Assembly (NCBI GenBank): GCA_963082975.1
Contig: OY720347.1
Span: forward strand, 14,924,225 to 14,988,224
Length of the DNA: 64,000 nt
Source of the DNA: Labia minor
Taxonomy: Eukaryota > Arthropoda > Insecta > Dermaptera > Spongiphoridae
Direction: 5' to 3'
Position numbers and translations under genes: made by a program. The notes below the pieces were generated by a model that was not told the DNA's origin, ran no database searches, and saw nothing but the letters and a program-made list of their open reading frames with translations. Shown here piece after piece: positions 11,225 to 24,389 of the stretch (its first letter is position 1; each line of letters starts with the position of its first letter).

Positions 11225-12590
11225 TTTACATTAATACGCCATCTCCTTGTTTTTTTTTTTTTCAAAATATGATAATTTCATTAATGAACTTCTTACTGAT
11301 AATTTATAATTTTTTTTTTAAATTTTCATTATGATCTTTGAATAAAATTAAGCTTATTGATTTAATAGAATTAATAGAATTAAACTTATTGATTCGATTT
11401 AAGATGTGTTCTAAAACACCACTAATTTTAAAAATTAATACATATTTGTTTATTTTATTTTATTTTAATATGTATTTTATTTGAAATAAATAATTTGCAG
11501 TAGAGCGCTCACCTCTGCACTCCCCGCTCGCCCCTCTCCATGCCCCTCCACCGCCTGGCCACACCTCCTGCCGACTGGCCGACTCGTACGCTTCAGTTCC
11601 CCTCAGTTCCCCTTCCCTGCTGCGTGCGAGACCCTGAACGGCCTCTCCACTGAAATCATCCCTTAATCAATCTCTAATCAAGAATTAATGGTAATTTTAT
11701 TATTTATTTTTATTAATTAAAAGGAAGATTAGTGAACTTTAAAAAAAAAAATATTTAAATAAAAATTAAATTTTATAAAGTGCATTTTTATAATTTTTTA
11801 TTCATATACCCAAATAAATTTATAAATTTTTCATTCAAATCTTTGAAAAGAATTAATCTTAAATTTTCTATCAGATCTCATTAATTAAATTTTATTAAAA
11901 GTTAAATTAAAATTATTTAAAAATTAAAAAATCATATACAAAATTTTATTTTTCTTTAAATATATTTATTGAAATATTTTTTAAATTTCAATATATATAT
12001 TAATTCTATTAAAACTTTTTTATTTAAAAAATATGAAGATGTGCTGATTATTTTCAAAATTCATATAATATAATTATAAATCAAAAAAATATAAATTTCT
12101 TATATTCATATAGGAATATATAATTTTAAATATTCTATATATTCTTTCTAATCTCATTATCGCTCACACCGTTCCTTTCCAATCTCATATGAATATTGTT
12201 TTGTCAATTTCATATTATTATAACACTTTTAAAAAATGAATAATATTTCTATTACCTACTCGTATATCAATGAAACAGAATAAAATCTTCGTGAAATTAA
12301 TAATATAATCATAATTAGTTTTCTGATGTTTTCTAAGATATTTTTATTATATGTCTATTAAATGCGTATTATAACTTATTATAATCATGGTTCTATATTA
12401 TATAGGATGTAAAATAATTTTAGTATTTTAATATTACAGAAATAAGATAATATTTTTAAAAATCTATACACTTTTTTAATCCTATTATTATTTTTTATTT
12501 ATTTATTTATTTATATCTTATTTTTTTATTTCCTGTATATAATATAAATATCTAATCTTAATTATTTTTTTCTTTATCGATGCGGGAGTG
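11225..12590. other. Intergenic; GC-richer island at ~11500-11660
   Basis: Most of this stretch is very AT-rich. At 11500-11660 the sequence becomes C-rich with repeated CCCCT, GCCC and CCTC runs. I see no clear open reading frame or splice pattern. It could be a promoter or 5' leader of an unseen gene, or unrelated. Confidence 0.35.
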
Positions 12591-13436
12591 ATGGACATCA
12601 ATTCAAGTCTACGAGCTGTTCTTCAAGTTTAATCTGCGAGAAATATTAACCCTTTATTAACTCCGAGGTCAGTATTTATTATTAATTTTATTTTTAATTC
12701 AATTTAAATTTATTGATTATAAACTAATAAGTTATTTTTCTTCTTCTATTTCATGTTTCAATCTTCGTTCCTGCTACTGAATGTTGATTTGAATTCTTGA
12801 TTATCTTCTCCATCCTTCATGACGATGAAATGATTGAAATACAGCTCTCCAAATGTAAGTAATAATCGTTATTTATTTAGCATGGCGCACTTTAAAATAG
12901 AAAATGTAAATATAATATTTAAAGTAAAGTTTAATATAATATAGAAAGTAGAATTAAATTACAATGATTTTTTGCTTTTGATAATATTCATTAGGAGATT
13001 ATAGAGAAATATATTAAATTATATGACAGAATTTAGTGAGATTAGGGAATTTCAGAGTACATCTTTCAAGAAGAAGCATTGTTAAAGGAGGCAGAAGAGA
13101 CAAAGGTATTTTTAGAATTTAAAAAATTTACTTAATGTATAATTTTTGTTAATTATAAACATGTGGTACAACTTATTTTAAATAAATAAATAAAATTAGA
13201 TCTAAAAATTTTTTTAATTTTGATAGATCAAATATTCTTATTCTTTAGCTGACTTACAAATCCCATACCATCATTTTGCTTATTCTTATGTGTATTCTCT
13301 CTCTGATCTCTGCTGTGGTGGTGTGTGTGTGTGTGTGTCGCAGTTTCCCCGCAAAAATTCTCCGGGAGATAAAAATGTCTCGGTTTACATAAATAATAAT
13401 ATCTTTCGTGAATAAACCCAATATTATTCAATTTTT
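12591..13436. other. Intergenic; possible noncoding exon sequence
   Basis: Around 12590-12670 and 12770-12860 the composition is more balanced, and plausible donor sites (GAG followed by GTCAGT; AAT followed by GTAAGT) occur on +. There is no protein homology I recognise, so this is only a weak hint of untranslated exons. A TG microsatellite lies at 13318-13338. Confidence 0.25.
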
Positions 13437-13733
13437 ACCGACCGACGATAGTAAGGGAGGTATTGTTTTCACACCAAATTTCACATGTGGAGATTTCCAC
13501 GAATCATGCATTTTGTATTAGTTTTATCCTCGGGAAAAATCATCTTCATTAGTTTTTTCTTAATTTTAAATTATATGACGTCATTCAGCCCTTCATGACG
13601 TCACAGCAAGCTACTACTTATATATTATAAATATAATAAAATTAAAAACATTTATGTTATATCCATATCTGTTTTTTATTGCATTAATAGATACATTAAA
13701 ATTATTTGAAATTGTTTCTGTAGCTGGAAATTA
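13437..13733 (+). mobile_element. Helentron-like element HB, 5' part
   Basis: Begins ACCGACCGACGATAGTAAGG after a T run, as does the copy at 56735. It contains two perfect TGACGTCA palindromes about 26 bp apart (~13577 and ~13602), then the A/T block. It stops after TAGCTGGAAATTAAT, before the terminal hairpin. Noncoding. Confidence 0.65.
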
Positions 13734-14293
13734 ATATTATAATAAGGATACAATTATAATAAGTACATAATTGTCTAAATAATCAGATTTCTTGTATTTT
13801 ATTGACTCGGAATCCTCCACAATCACATTTCAATTATGTACCATATATTAATGATAATAAATAAATAATAAATTTTTCTTTTCAATTAAAATTTCTCATA
13901 AATATAATAATACTGTTGTTTTTTTAATTAAGAATATTCCTACCTAAATAATAGATCAAAATTGTGTATAAAATAAAAAATAAATATAAATTGTTAAATT
14001 AAATGGATTCAAAATCTAAAATTTAAATGATATTAAAACAAAAATATTGAATTAATCTTTTTATATATTGAAAGTAATCATCAAGTATAAAATAAAAAGT
14101 CGAATTGGCAGTCGTGGGACTGGCCGACAGAAGTGAAAACTTGTGCGTAAGAAATTTGAAAGCAGACGGAATGCGCACCAGCTTCACGAGAAAAATGAAA
14201 TTTATATACGTATATATATATATATATATATAAAATTCATAATTATTTTTTTCAGCAAACTGATTATTATTACAAAAATATTAAAAATACGAT
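13734..14293. other. AT-rich intergenic stretch
   Basis: No gene recognised. There is a short, more complex patch at 14100-14190 and a TA microsatellite at 14208-14232. Confidence 0.4.
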
Positions 14294-14530
14294 GTGTATG
14301 AATATATATATATATGTCTGTCTGTCTGTCTGTCTGTCTGTGTGTGTGTCTGTCAAATACTCAAAAACTACCCGTCCGATTGCGATGAAACTTTCAGGGA
14401 TTGTTGTGGGCGTCCCAGGGAAGGTTTTAGTGTAGTTAAATCCAAAATTAATTTATCCAAAATTAATTTAATTAGTAATATTTTGGTAAAAGTCTATTTA
14501 TGGTTACCATGGTTACATTGAAAAATTTAC
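14294..14530 (+). mobile_element. Possible Helitron-like 5' fragment with TCTG repeat
   Basis: A TCTG microsatellite at 14317-14354 is followed by CAAAAACTACCCGTCCGATT and GATGAAACTTTCAGGG. This layout is similar to the segment after the TCTG repeat of H1 (AGAATTGGCTGAACCGATTT), and such blocks are common near Helitron 5' ends in arthropods. No 3' hairpin was found nearby, so it is a fragment at best. Confidence 0.35.
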
Positions 14531-14857
14531 AATAAATAAATAAAAATAATTGGAAATCTTTTCAACTTATTATTTTGATAAATTTTATTAATATTTTTAA
14601 TTTTTTTTAAACTGCCAAAAATAACATACCCATAATAATAGTTGTAATAAAAATAAAAATATAAATCACAATGTAAGTAAAATATTGAATCGTTTTATTT
14701 ATATTGTTTCAATTATTGTTTGAATATTTATTAAATTTATATATAGATTAATTTACATGTTTAAATGTATATTTAATAAATTTATTTATTGATTCTTAAT
14801 ATTAATAATTCCAATTACTTTCTTGAAATTTTTTTTTATTTAAAAGCATATTCAGCA

Positions 14858-15379
14858 TATCTCGCAAATTTGAATTGGATTAAATAACATATATTAATTT
14901 AAATTAAATTAAATTAATTCAATTATAAATTAAAATTAATAAATAATATTTATTAAACCAGCGAAAGTTTGGCTCTTTTTTGATGGCACCACGTCACATG
15001 TTGGCGCGTGAGATTTCCAGTGTTAAAAAAATTAATTCTGGTACTTTCAGCAATTCAATTTTCGATGTTGAGATTTTGATGTTTTTGATGTTATAAATAA
15101 TATTTATTAAATTATAATTTAATTAATTTAATTTAATTTAAATTAATAAATATTATTTAATCAAATTCAAATTTGCGAGATAGTCGAGTGGATAGTGGAG
15201 TGTTTGGCTCTTTGTTGATGGCACCACGTCACGTGTTGGCGCGTGAGATTTCCAGTGTTAAAAAATTAATTCTGGTACTTTCAGCGATTCTATCAAGCTC
15301 AAATTCTATATATAGCAGTTTTATACAATTATTAATCCTGTGAAAAATTATCAAACATATATCTTTATTTTTACGGTCA
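14858..15379. mobile_element. Rearranged cluster of three HA fragments
   Basis: Three pieces of the HA element abut: 14858-15055 on - (AT tract, GC-richer block), about 15056-15194 on + (a TCGATGTTGAGATTTTGATG start, AT tract, then GCGAGATAGTCGAGTGG), and 15195-15379 on - (repeat of the GC-richer block through the ATCAAACATAT segment). The alternating orientation makes an inverted arrangement. Nested insertion or template switching could explain it. Confidence 0.55.
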
Positions 15380-15458
15380 CACACACACACACACACACAT
15401 ATTTAAAAATTAATTTATTAAAATATATATTATATAATATATTATATATAGTATATAA

Positions 15459-15501
<43 letters not shown>

Positions 15502-16690
15502 GAAATTAATTTTAAATTATATAAATATATTAGAAATTAATTTAATATAATTTAACACATAATAATATATTAAAATATTTTATTTTATATATACATAATT
15601 TAGTAATACTGATTATTAATGTAAATATAAATAATAATATTTAATATGGCAAATATGTAAAATTTTGTAAAGAATGTATCAGAAGTTTAGTGTCTAACAT
15701 TCTGGCGTATTGCGCATGCGTATATCGGTCGGGTCGGTGTCGTTTTGGAATCTCACGCGAAATCTATATTTTTTCCCCATCCGCAAAAGTGCTCAACGCC
15801 GCTAAAGAAGTTTTCACTTCAATAATTTTACCAATTGTATGTTTTATTATAATAATATAAAATTTTATAATAATAAATTAGTCAAAAATTTTATAGTATA
15901 ATGATATGCTCTTATTTTATTTTATCATCAATAAAATTTAATGTATATATTAAACATTAAATTTATTTTCCATATTAAATTTGAGTAATTTGAGTAATTA
16001 GTGGAGTGGACAATCCATTATGGAATTAATATTTGATTAATATTAATCTATTCAAACCATTAAATAAATAGATTAATATTAAATAAGATCGCGCGTATAT
16101 TTCCCATAAGTGTGGTTACATTTCTGAATTGCTTCGTTTAATAATTTGAAAAGATGGCTTTGGATATTAACGAATTCATCATAAAAAGTAAAAGTCACCC
16201 CTTAATGATGGTATAAATTAACTTTATTGTAACTTCGAGAAGATATATGACCCTATCTCGAATAATTCTCTATGGAAAAATAATTTAAAAATGGAAATTA
16301 AGCGAAGGAGAACGCAAGAGCCTATAAAGGCTGATCAAATTTGTAAATATATTCACTTTAATTATATTCGGATAAAGAGACAAATTCAGTGAACGATGAA
16401 ATCCAACTAGTCAGGTGCAAACATGTCTTTTCACCCTCGAATGGCACAACATCAAAGTTGATTAGATCTTTAAAGGTTCCTGAATTGCCTCCAAATGCTA
16501 TTACTATAAAGTTTTGTAGCACTCTTTAAGTGTCAATCTTAGAGGAGATGGTAGAACGACGGAGATCCCTATTCAATCGTTTCCTTACTGTGGTAACCAA
16601 ACAATAAAAGAGCATCTTCTAACATCGATGTAAATACAATAGATAATCAAGGTGGAAAAAGAGAGAGAAACCGCGCGAATTATATACGTA
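15380..16690. other. Intergenic with microsatellites; one GC-rich motif cluster
   Basis: CA repeat at 15381-15399 and (TA)n at 15462-15498. At ~15700-15820 there is a patch of unusual composition with TTGCGCATGCGTA (an NRF1-like palindrome) and CACGCG. 16100-16680 is mixed-composition sequence with short open frames, but no domain is recognised. Confidence 0.35.
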
Positions 16691-17225
16691 TTGTCCAAAA
16701 GGGTTTTAGCGAGGAGGCAAATTGGTTATTCCAACTCTTCTGCGTTATATTCTTTTTTGTTTTATTATGATATTAAATTTATTTATTGTTCTTGAACGAT
16801 GTTGTTTCACTCAGGTAAAGGCGCGAAAATTCCCATCCATTGGCAAGTGGCGTTTAGCGTCTTACCCCAACTGAAGCGAAGCGGCTGGGTTCGAAAGGGT
16901 GTCGCGGGTCATCGAGCGGAAACGAGCCAACAAGAGTTACAGAAAAGGGATGAGACAAAGAAGAAAAAAAGAGAAGAAGAAGGGAGAAGAGAGAAGGGGA
17001 TTTATCAAGTGTGTTAAAAAAAAATACACCAAAGAAAAGAGATTAAAAGACTTGGGTTGGCCCTCCCTTGTGGAACGGGACTCCTTAATTTCGAAGGGTG
17101 GCGGTCATTGAAAGACCCTTCCTTCCTCGGCTCATTGCGTCGCCCACCAGCAATTAGCCTTTGACCTTGTTGCACACCCTCGAAGGGTGTTGCTGGTTAC
17201 TTTCTCACCACTGATGTTACCTTTA
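16691..17225 (+). other. Mixed-composition island with a 73-codon open frame
   Basis: From 16691 to 17225 the sequence is markedly less AT-rich than its surroundings. An open frame at 16799-17017 begins MLFHSGKGAKIPIHWQV and ends in a lysine/glutamate-rich tail; it has no homology I recognise. Downstream there are CGAAGGGTG repeats at ~17093 and ~17181. It may be a conserved element or an exon, but there is not enough to call a gene. Confidence 0.3.
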
Positions 17226-18099
17226 ATCGTTTTAACATTTTCTCCTAGTTATTAATATTCACTATTTTTGTGTTTATAATTTTTTAAACAGAGGTAAAAA
17301 ATCATTGTATATACAATAATAACTTTAATTATATAAAATAAATTCACTTTTAGATTAAAAAACAAAACAAAACAATCTCATTTACAATTGATTTTCAAAT
17401 TTTTAATCGGTCATCATTTGTAAAAAGTCTTTCAAAGTGTGACTCAATTTTTCATCAAGTAAACCTTTCACTTTCTTATTTTCAAGGGGATTTCCTGTCA
17501 AAATCATCTTTTTTTTATAGTGTCAAAACTTTCCGTCAGCATTCGTAGACTTTTAGTAATTCCCTCAAATGAAAAGCTTCACGCAATTTGACTTTTGTTG
17601 AAAGAAAATTCAAACTTTATATCTCCTTTTTTTACTGAAAATTATGGTTTCAAGCTATAAGAGGTTAACCTTAAAATAACCTAATTTCTTTTAAAATCAT
17701 CTCAAGAAAATTATTTTTTATTAATACACTCTTCTGTTATTTGAAAAAATAAATAATCAAATGTAATATAAAAAATAATTAAAAGAAAGATTGTGATATG
17801 AATTTTAGATATAGGTAGTTAAGGTATTTGACTAGAAATAAAAAAAAAAAAAAATTTCATCTAGGTCAGGTGTCAAGAGAATAAGTAGAAAGTTATATTA
17901 GTCACCTTAGAGAATGAGAAAAAAAAACTTTTATTGCAAAGTAATTACAATTATAATTTAATGAATTCCATTCAAATAACAACTGTATAAATTTAGATAA
18001 TAATAAGTTCAGATTTTATTATTTGGAATCCAACAATTTTTAAAGTTCATATATTCTATTAACTAAAAACAAGTTTATAAGATAATGAAATCAATATAT

Positions 18100-18143
<44 letters not shown>

Positions 18144-18310
18144 GAAACACATACACACATATTAGTAATTAGTCAACACATATTTGTAACACATATTTGT
18201 CTTGCATATTTCTCTTTATATCAAAAAATTTGAAACGAACTTATCACCCCTACATTTTCACTTTTATACTATTTTCTCTTGATGATAATTATAAATATTT
18301 TTCGTTTTTT
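17226..18310. other. AT-rich intergenic stretch
   Basis: No gene recognised. There is a (TA)n microsatellite at 18100-18136. Confidence 0.4.
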
Positions 18311-18621
18311 ACTATCCGCAGAGATAGTATTGCGATTTGATAGTTTTTCACATGATTAAAAATTGTATAAAACTGCTATATATAGAATTTCAGCTTGATT
18401 GAATCACTGAAAGTACTGGAATTAATTTTTTAAGACGTTGACTGACAATCACGTGACACTGAAGAGGTGCCATCAACAAAGAGCCAAACACGCGCTGGTT
18501 TAATAAATATTATTTATTATTATAATTTATAATTAATTTAATTTAATTTAAATATAATATATTATGTTATTTAATCCAATTCTCAAATTGCGAGATAATC
18601 GAGTGAAGACACTCCAGCTTA
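18311..18621 (+). mobile_element. Helentron-like element HA, internally deleted copy
   Basis: Has the 5' start (ACTATCCGCAGAGATAGTAT) and jumps at ~18335 straight to the GATAGTTTTTCACATGATT segment, losing ~290 bp including the TG microsatellite. It ends with GATAATCGAGTGAAGACACTCC and AGCTTA before a T run. Confidence 0.65.
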
Positions 18622-19455
18622 TTTTTTTACATTTTTTTCATCTTTTACTATTGTTAAATTAAATTTAGGATTAGAAATTAAATTAAAAATTAAAGAAAGC
18701 CATTTTGAAAATTGTTCATTTAAGTTTTATTAGAAAGTGTTTTTCATAGTGAGAATAATAACCTTTTTGATATTGAATATTATTTAACATTAATCGATCA
18801 ATTTTGAGCAATACAGACTGTTTTTGAACCCAGGGTATCTTAAAACGCAAATTCGAATTTAAACTTATCGGAATATTTATAATTATATTATAAATGTATT
18901 AACAAAAATAAAAAATAACATTTAAAAACTACAGTATTAATTATTTATTCGTAATATAACACAAAATAATTTACTATATAAGAGTATATAAGTTATATGA
19001 TATATATACATATATTATTTTATTTTATTTCATATTTTTCTTATTGTTAGATTCATGCTGAAAATGGTCTGATGTTTTTTTTATTTTCTTTTTTATTTTG
19101 TAAATGCAAACCATCATAATACATGAAAATAACAAATAAATAAAAAAATGATTAAAAGTAGCAATAAAAAAATTAGCATATTTTAGCTGTACTTTTTTTA
19201 AATTAAATAATATTATCATTGATATCTATTAAAATTTTAATTTAATTTATTAAAATAGTTTCGAAATACTTTCAATTAATTGAAATTCCATTTGATAATC
19301 TATTTTAATAAAAAATAAGCAAGGATTATCAATAAGAATTTAAGACTGATAAGAATGCAATCATATTAAACATTCATTACCGTTATTACCAGCATATTTT
19401 TTATTTATTATCAATGAAATGAATGTCTTTATTTTACTATATTTTGAATGTGATC
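18622..19455. other. AT-rich intergenic stretch
   Basis: No gene recognised. The reverse-strand open frame at 19025-19219 is low-complexity and unsupported. Confidence 0.4.
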
Positions 19456-19656
19456 CGCAACCTTTATTTACAGCGGCACACTTTTAACGGTTTAAAAATT
19501 TGGCGGCACACAAAGAAAAAGATAATTGAAAAAAGTGGTCCTAAAAACGGTTTACCTTAATTTTTAGAACCAAATTGAAAAAATTTAGAAAAAAAGTTGG
19601 AAATGTTTAAGAGCCTCATAATCTTGCGGCTCACTAAAGTGGTTGAGAATTACTGG
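19456..19656. mobile_element. hAT MITE, left-truncated
   Basis: Shares the interior (CCTAAAAACGGTTTACC, AACCAAATTGAAAAAATT, GGAAATGTTTAAGAGCC) and the right end (GTGGTTGAGAATTACTGG) with the complete MITE at 20548-20817. The left terminal repeat is absent or unrecognisable. Confidence 0.55.
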
Positions 19657-20547
19657 TCTATATAGTTATAGATAATAGATAAATAAAAAATAAAAATAAA
19701 ATTATTTTTTTTAATGGAATCAAAAAATATAAAGAAATATATCAAAATCTCTTTAATATATTTTTTTTTTATAATTTCTTTTCAATATAAGTTTCAACTA
19801 TGAATTTCGCTTATATGAAGTTCCTTTAAGCTCACACATGTATGATTTAATAGATTCTACACAAATACATTTTCACAATGTATCTAATTATATATTTATA
19901 TATATAAATAAATGTTATATAATTGTATAGAAAATATGATAGTTGTAAAGGGAGAAAATAAATGGGTACAATTCTCATAGGACCAAGTATTTTTCACTTA
20001 AGTTCAATTAGCATTGCAAAGGGTTTATTACATGAATTAACTTTTTTTTTTTTTTATTAATATTTTTTTCATGATATCTAAAACTTTCTCTCGGGGTTTG
20101 TAACACCCTGGAGGCTTTGATCTCGTAAACCAACAACTCTTCTTTAAAATGGCCAATTCAAAAGTGAGCAAAATTAAATTAATTGGTTTGTGCACACGTC
20201 TTTACCGTAAAAAATTTATAAATTATAATTTTATATATTATAAAAATATTTAATAATTAAAGATTAGTAGAATTATTATGATATGTTGTTATTTGGAAAA
20301 TATTAATACAAATTAAAAAACAACAACAACTTGTAATGTAATTTAGAGAGAGAGATGTATTATATAAATCTATTCTTAGTTATCGATCTCATCTTTAATT
20401 TGCACAAAACTCGTACATATTATTTATTACCACAATAACAATTTTCAATAAATTTCAATAGCAAAAATTTCATTGGAGTTGAAATAAAATAATAAAATAA
20501 AATTTAAAATTATATTTGTTATTTTTATTTGATAGAATTAAGTAGAA
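19657..20547. other. AT-rich intergenic stretch
   Basis: No gene or further repeat recognised. Confidence 0.4.
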
Positions 20548-20817
20548 CAGTGATTCTCAACCTTCTTTTTTTTAACTGTTTAAAAAGAAAAAGATAAGTG
20601 TAAAAGTTTACCATGTTGAAAAAAAGTGGTCCCAAAAACGGTTTACTTTTTTTTTTTAGAACCATATTGAAAAAATTTAGAAAGTCGGAAATGTTTAAGA
20701 GCCTAGTCCCAAAAACATTTTACCTTTTTTATAGAACCAAATTGAAAAAATTTAGAAAAAAAGTCGGAAATGTTTAAGAGCCTCATAATCTCGCGACACA
20801 GTGGTTGAGAATCACTG
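20548..20817. mobile_element. hAT MITE with perfect 8-bp target duplication
   Basis: Terminal inverted repeats CAGTGATTCTCAACC and GGTTGAGAATCACTG bound a 270-bp noncoding element. AAGTAGAA is present immediately on both sides (20540-20547 and 20818-20825), the 8-bp duplication expected of hAT. Internally, the segment with CCAAAAACG.TTTAC and GAAAAAATTTAGAAA is repeated in tandem. Confidence 0.9.
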
Positions 20818-23018
20818 AAGTAGAAGAATAACGTTTATTTTTCAATTCAATTATTTTATTATTTTCTTTAATCCATTTTTATTATATTTTTATATATTTT
20901 CAATAATTTATAAATTATTATATGATTTATATATATATTTTATTATATTATTATATAAATTTCATACATATGATTCGAAATTTTCATTTTAAATTCAAAA
21001 TACATAGGTATTTATGATGATTTTTTTTTCTTTTGATAAAAAAAAAAAAAAATACCATGAACATATAAATTTTTCATTATAATTTATAAAGAAAATACAA
21101 ATTTGATTTATTTAATAAATTCATTAGGATGGTATAAAAAGAAATATTTTAAATTTTTTTTTTTTTTTTGAATTCCTCTCATAGGATAATGATGTCATGT
21201 TTATAGAGATTGCTAAAAAGGATATCTAGAGAAATTTAACATAATATTATATATATATATATATATATTTGTTCTCTTTATTATTTTATGAACCAAGGAG
21301 AAACGAAAGGCGAGGTCTCGCCTCTGGCTGTTTTTTTCTAAAAAAAATTATTATTTTTAAATTTTTAAAAAACAAAATATCCTCCGGGAGGGTATATTCA
21401 AATATTAACAGATTTTCTTGTTTTACACTTTCCTTTCTAAAGATAGGCATACGCGTCGATTTGCATGATAGGGGCGAATTTTTTTTTATTCGTTCAAAAA
21501 AAAAAAAAAATTTAACTCTTTTTTTTTTTATCTTAATATCTTTTACATTATAAAGAGACGGAATTTAAAACTTTCATCTTCTCTCTTCTTAATAACTTAA
21601 CAAAAATTAATTTAAAAGTTTTTTCCATTCTTGTTTAAGTGATCAAATTTCTTATTTCATATCCGACGACCAACCTTTTATTGAACTAAAAAAAAAAAAA
21701 AAAAGTAAACGTGAAATGTGGATATGATTGATAGCTTAAGGGTCCTTGGTTCAATCCACTTTCAAATGGAAATTTCATGTTCTTGTTTCATGATTTGACT
21801 GTATATTCAATTGAAAAAAAAAAAAATTAATACAAATTCATTTGTTTTATTAGGTCTAATAATTAGTATAGAATATTTTAATATTATTTTTTGTTAATAT
21901 TGATCAAAGAGAGAAATGAATATTTGATATGTTAAATTTTGTTTTAGTAATGCAAATGACGTTTTTGATACGATATATTATATTCATATTTAAATAAATT
22001 TTAATACCATAATTAATTATATTAATTATATAAAAATTAGAAAAAAATAAAATTTTCAATTAATTAAAATGTTTTTTTTATAATACCGAATGAGAAAATG
22101 ATAAAAAAAAAATAAAAATAAAAACAAAAAACATCGGTGATGATTTTTCATCCCCATTGTATGCTCCATTTTCATCAAAGGATGATACGCGTATTATTAT
22201 TATTATTATTATTATTTTAATCTCATTTAAAATTAATTCGTAAAGCGTAGAAAAGGAAAAAGTAATCTGGAGATATTGGGAATTTGAAAACAATGTCATT
22301 CTTTTTTTTATATTCTTAAAGAAATTTAATCATCTAAAAGCATCTTAGGTATATCTATGTTCTAATAGGTTTCTTCTTTACTTTAATATTACAATACGAA
22401 ATCTCTTGGTCAATAAAAATATAGTATTTTTTTTATAATCTTTTTAGTGATTTTGAGATCATTTCTAATTAGGAAAATGTAAAATTAATATATATTTTTA
22501 TATTTATAATCAATTATTACTCTAATATAAAATTAAAATAAGTTTATAAGATGTTCATGGTAGTTTGTTGTAGAAAAAAAACAAAGAAACAATTTCATTA
22601 GAAATATCTTGCTCCCTCCAATATCTTACATCCAACTAGATTATTTGAAAGGGGTTATAAATTATAAAAAACTTATTTTAAAATGATATAAAAGATATAT
22701 TTAAATAAATAAATAAAAATTATACTTAGCAAAATGAACATTAATAAGAATATTATTTTTTTTATATTAAAGAAAATTAGAGTTGAGAAGAAAACTTCTT
22801 AAAGATTGTCTAACATGTGAAATACACATAAAACAAATAAGTCGAAAGTGTTTTTTTATTTATTAAAAATATTTCAATAAATACTTACAGTTAAATCTAT
22901 AAATTTCATAAATAAAACAAATTTTTTATTTATATTTAAAATTTTTAAACTTAGTATTTCTTTTAAATCTTTTATGAAATTTTATATAACAATAAACGAT
23001 ATAGAATTTTCTTTTAGG
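20818..23018. other. AT-rich intergenic stretch, no gene recognised
   Basis: Homopolymers and AT-rich DNA dominate. There is an (ATT)n microsatellite at 22190-22216. Open frames at 21269-21553 and on - at 22078-22299 are driven by T/A runs and show no domain. Confidence 0.4.
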
Positions 23019-23026
23019 GATAGGAG

Positions 23027-23397
23027 CAGGGCCGGCCCTAGAGCCGAGCTAGTAAGGCCATGGCTCGGGGCGCTTGGCTGGCAGGGGCGCCATTATGAAA
23101 AAAAAATTAATCCTTCGCAAGATATCAGGGCTTATAAGACTTAATAGTAAATAAAAAATTATGGTACGCAATAAAAAAATTGCGTTTATTTAAAATAAGT
23201 AGTAAATTATTACATTTTTAAAAATATAATGTTGATATCATACCAAGATATCTCCTTTTTAGGAAGATAAATAAAAATATTTTTTTAATAACAAACAAAA
23301 ATTTTTTAGTTGATTCTTTTTTTTTTGCTTGTTAAAACATATGGGGCGAACTTTAGACCCTTGGCCTAGGGCGCCATAAGAGCTCGGGCCGTGCCTG
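23027..23397. mobile_element. hAT MITE (CAGGGCCGG ends), 371 bp
   Basis: Starts CAGGGCCGGCCCTAGAG and ends with GAGCTCGGGCCGTGCCTG, imperfect inverted repeats. The 8-bp sequence GATAGGAG flanks it exactly on both sides (23019-23026 and 23398-23405). The subterminal GGCGCC-containing segments are also inverted (GGGGCGCC near the left, GGCGCC near the right). No transposase is present. Confidence 0.9.
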
Positions 23398-23405
23398 GAT
23401 AGGAG

Positions 23406-24389
23406 ACTCTATATTAGAAAATTTACTTGTTGATAAATCTCGACATTAAGTATAATAAAATTTGTATATTTGTGTCAATAAAATATACAATGATTCCATT
23501 TATCTTTGATTAAAGATTTTAAATCAACAACATGTAAAAACTAAATTACAGGATAGATGAAAATGATTTCACATTTTTTTATGCAGGGACTTTTTTATCA
23601 TTGGTGCTCTTTTTTTAATTTAAGTATATTTAAAAATTCCACATTTTTAAATTCGTGGCGCCCCTTTAGTTACTGCGCCCCTGGGCTGTAGTTCAAACAG
23701 CCCATAGGGTTACAATGGCCCTGTTCTTATGTGAATTCTGAATTAAAAATAAAAAAATACAACTATAAAAAAAAATAATATTTTCATTATAAATATATAA
23801 TATAAATAAATATAAAAAAGGTATTACTGTGACAATGAGTTTATGAAATGTAGGACTTCATTATGCCTCACCTAATAATAATAAATAAATTACAATAAAA
23901 TATTAAATGAAACTTAAGATTAACTGATATTAATCAGTAATATCCTTAATGCTATTGACTTTTTCATTGCTGAATCATTTATTTGTGGGGATTGTGGCAA
24001 AAAGATTAGAATTGGTAGTTGAATTTTCTGAACCAATATTTCCAACTTTGGTTAGAAAAATAAATTTAATGTTTAAAAATATCTCTAAAAGAAATATTAT
24101 TATTATAAATAACAAATTCAATTTAAAAAATTATTTCTAATATGTGTTTCTTTTTGAAAATTTCTCAAATTTTGTAGGTGATTTTACGCTTAGTGACCTA
24201 CGTGTATATTAGTCATTTTTTTTATTCATTCGAGATAATCAATTGGCAAATATTTTTAATTTATTTGTTGTAATTTTTAATTAAAAAAATTATTTAGATT
24301 TTAGTTTTTTTTTCTTCTTCTATTTAAAAAGTTTTATTGGATAATGAATTACACACACACAATATTCTTAATGAATTAATCTTTAATCT
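23406..24389. other. AT-rich intergenic stretch
   Basis: No gene recognised. A GC-richer patch at ~23650-23720 (GTGGCGCCCC...CTGCGCCCCTGGGC) looks like a degraded hAT end related to 23027-23397. Confidence 0.4.

Noticed and set aside
14317..14354. CRISPR-like or regulatory tandem array from TCTG repeats
   Set aside because: These are simple tetranucleotide microsatellites that recur at a fixed position near Helitron 5' ends (24508, 25087, 49578, 52275). There are no spacers and the genome is eukaryotic.
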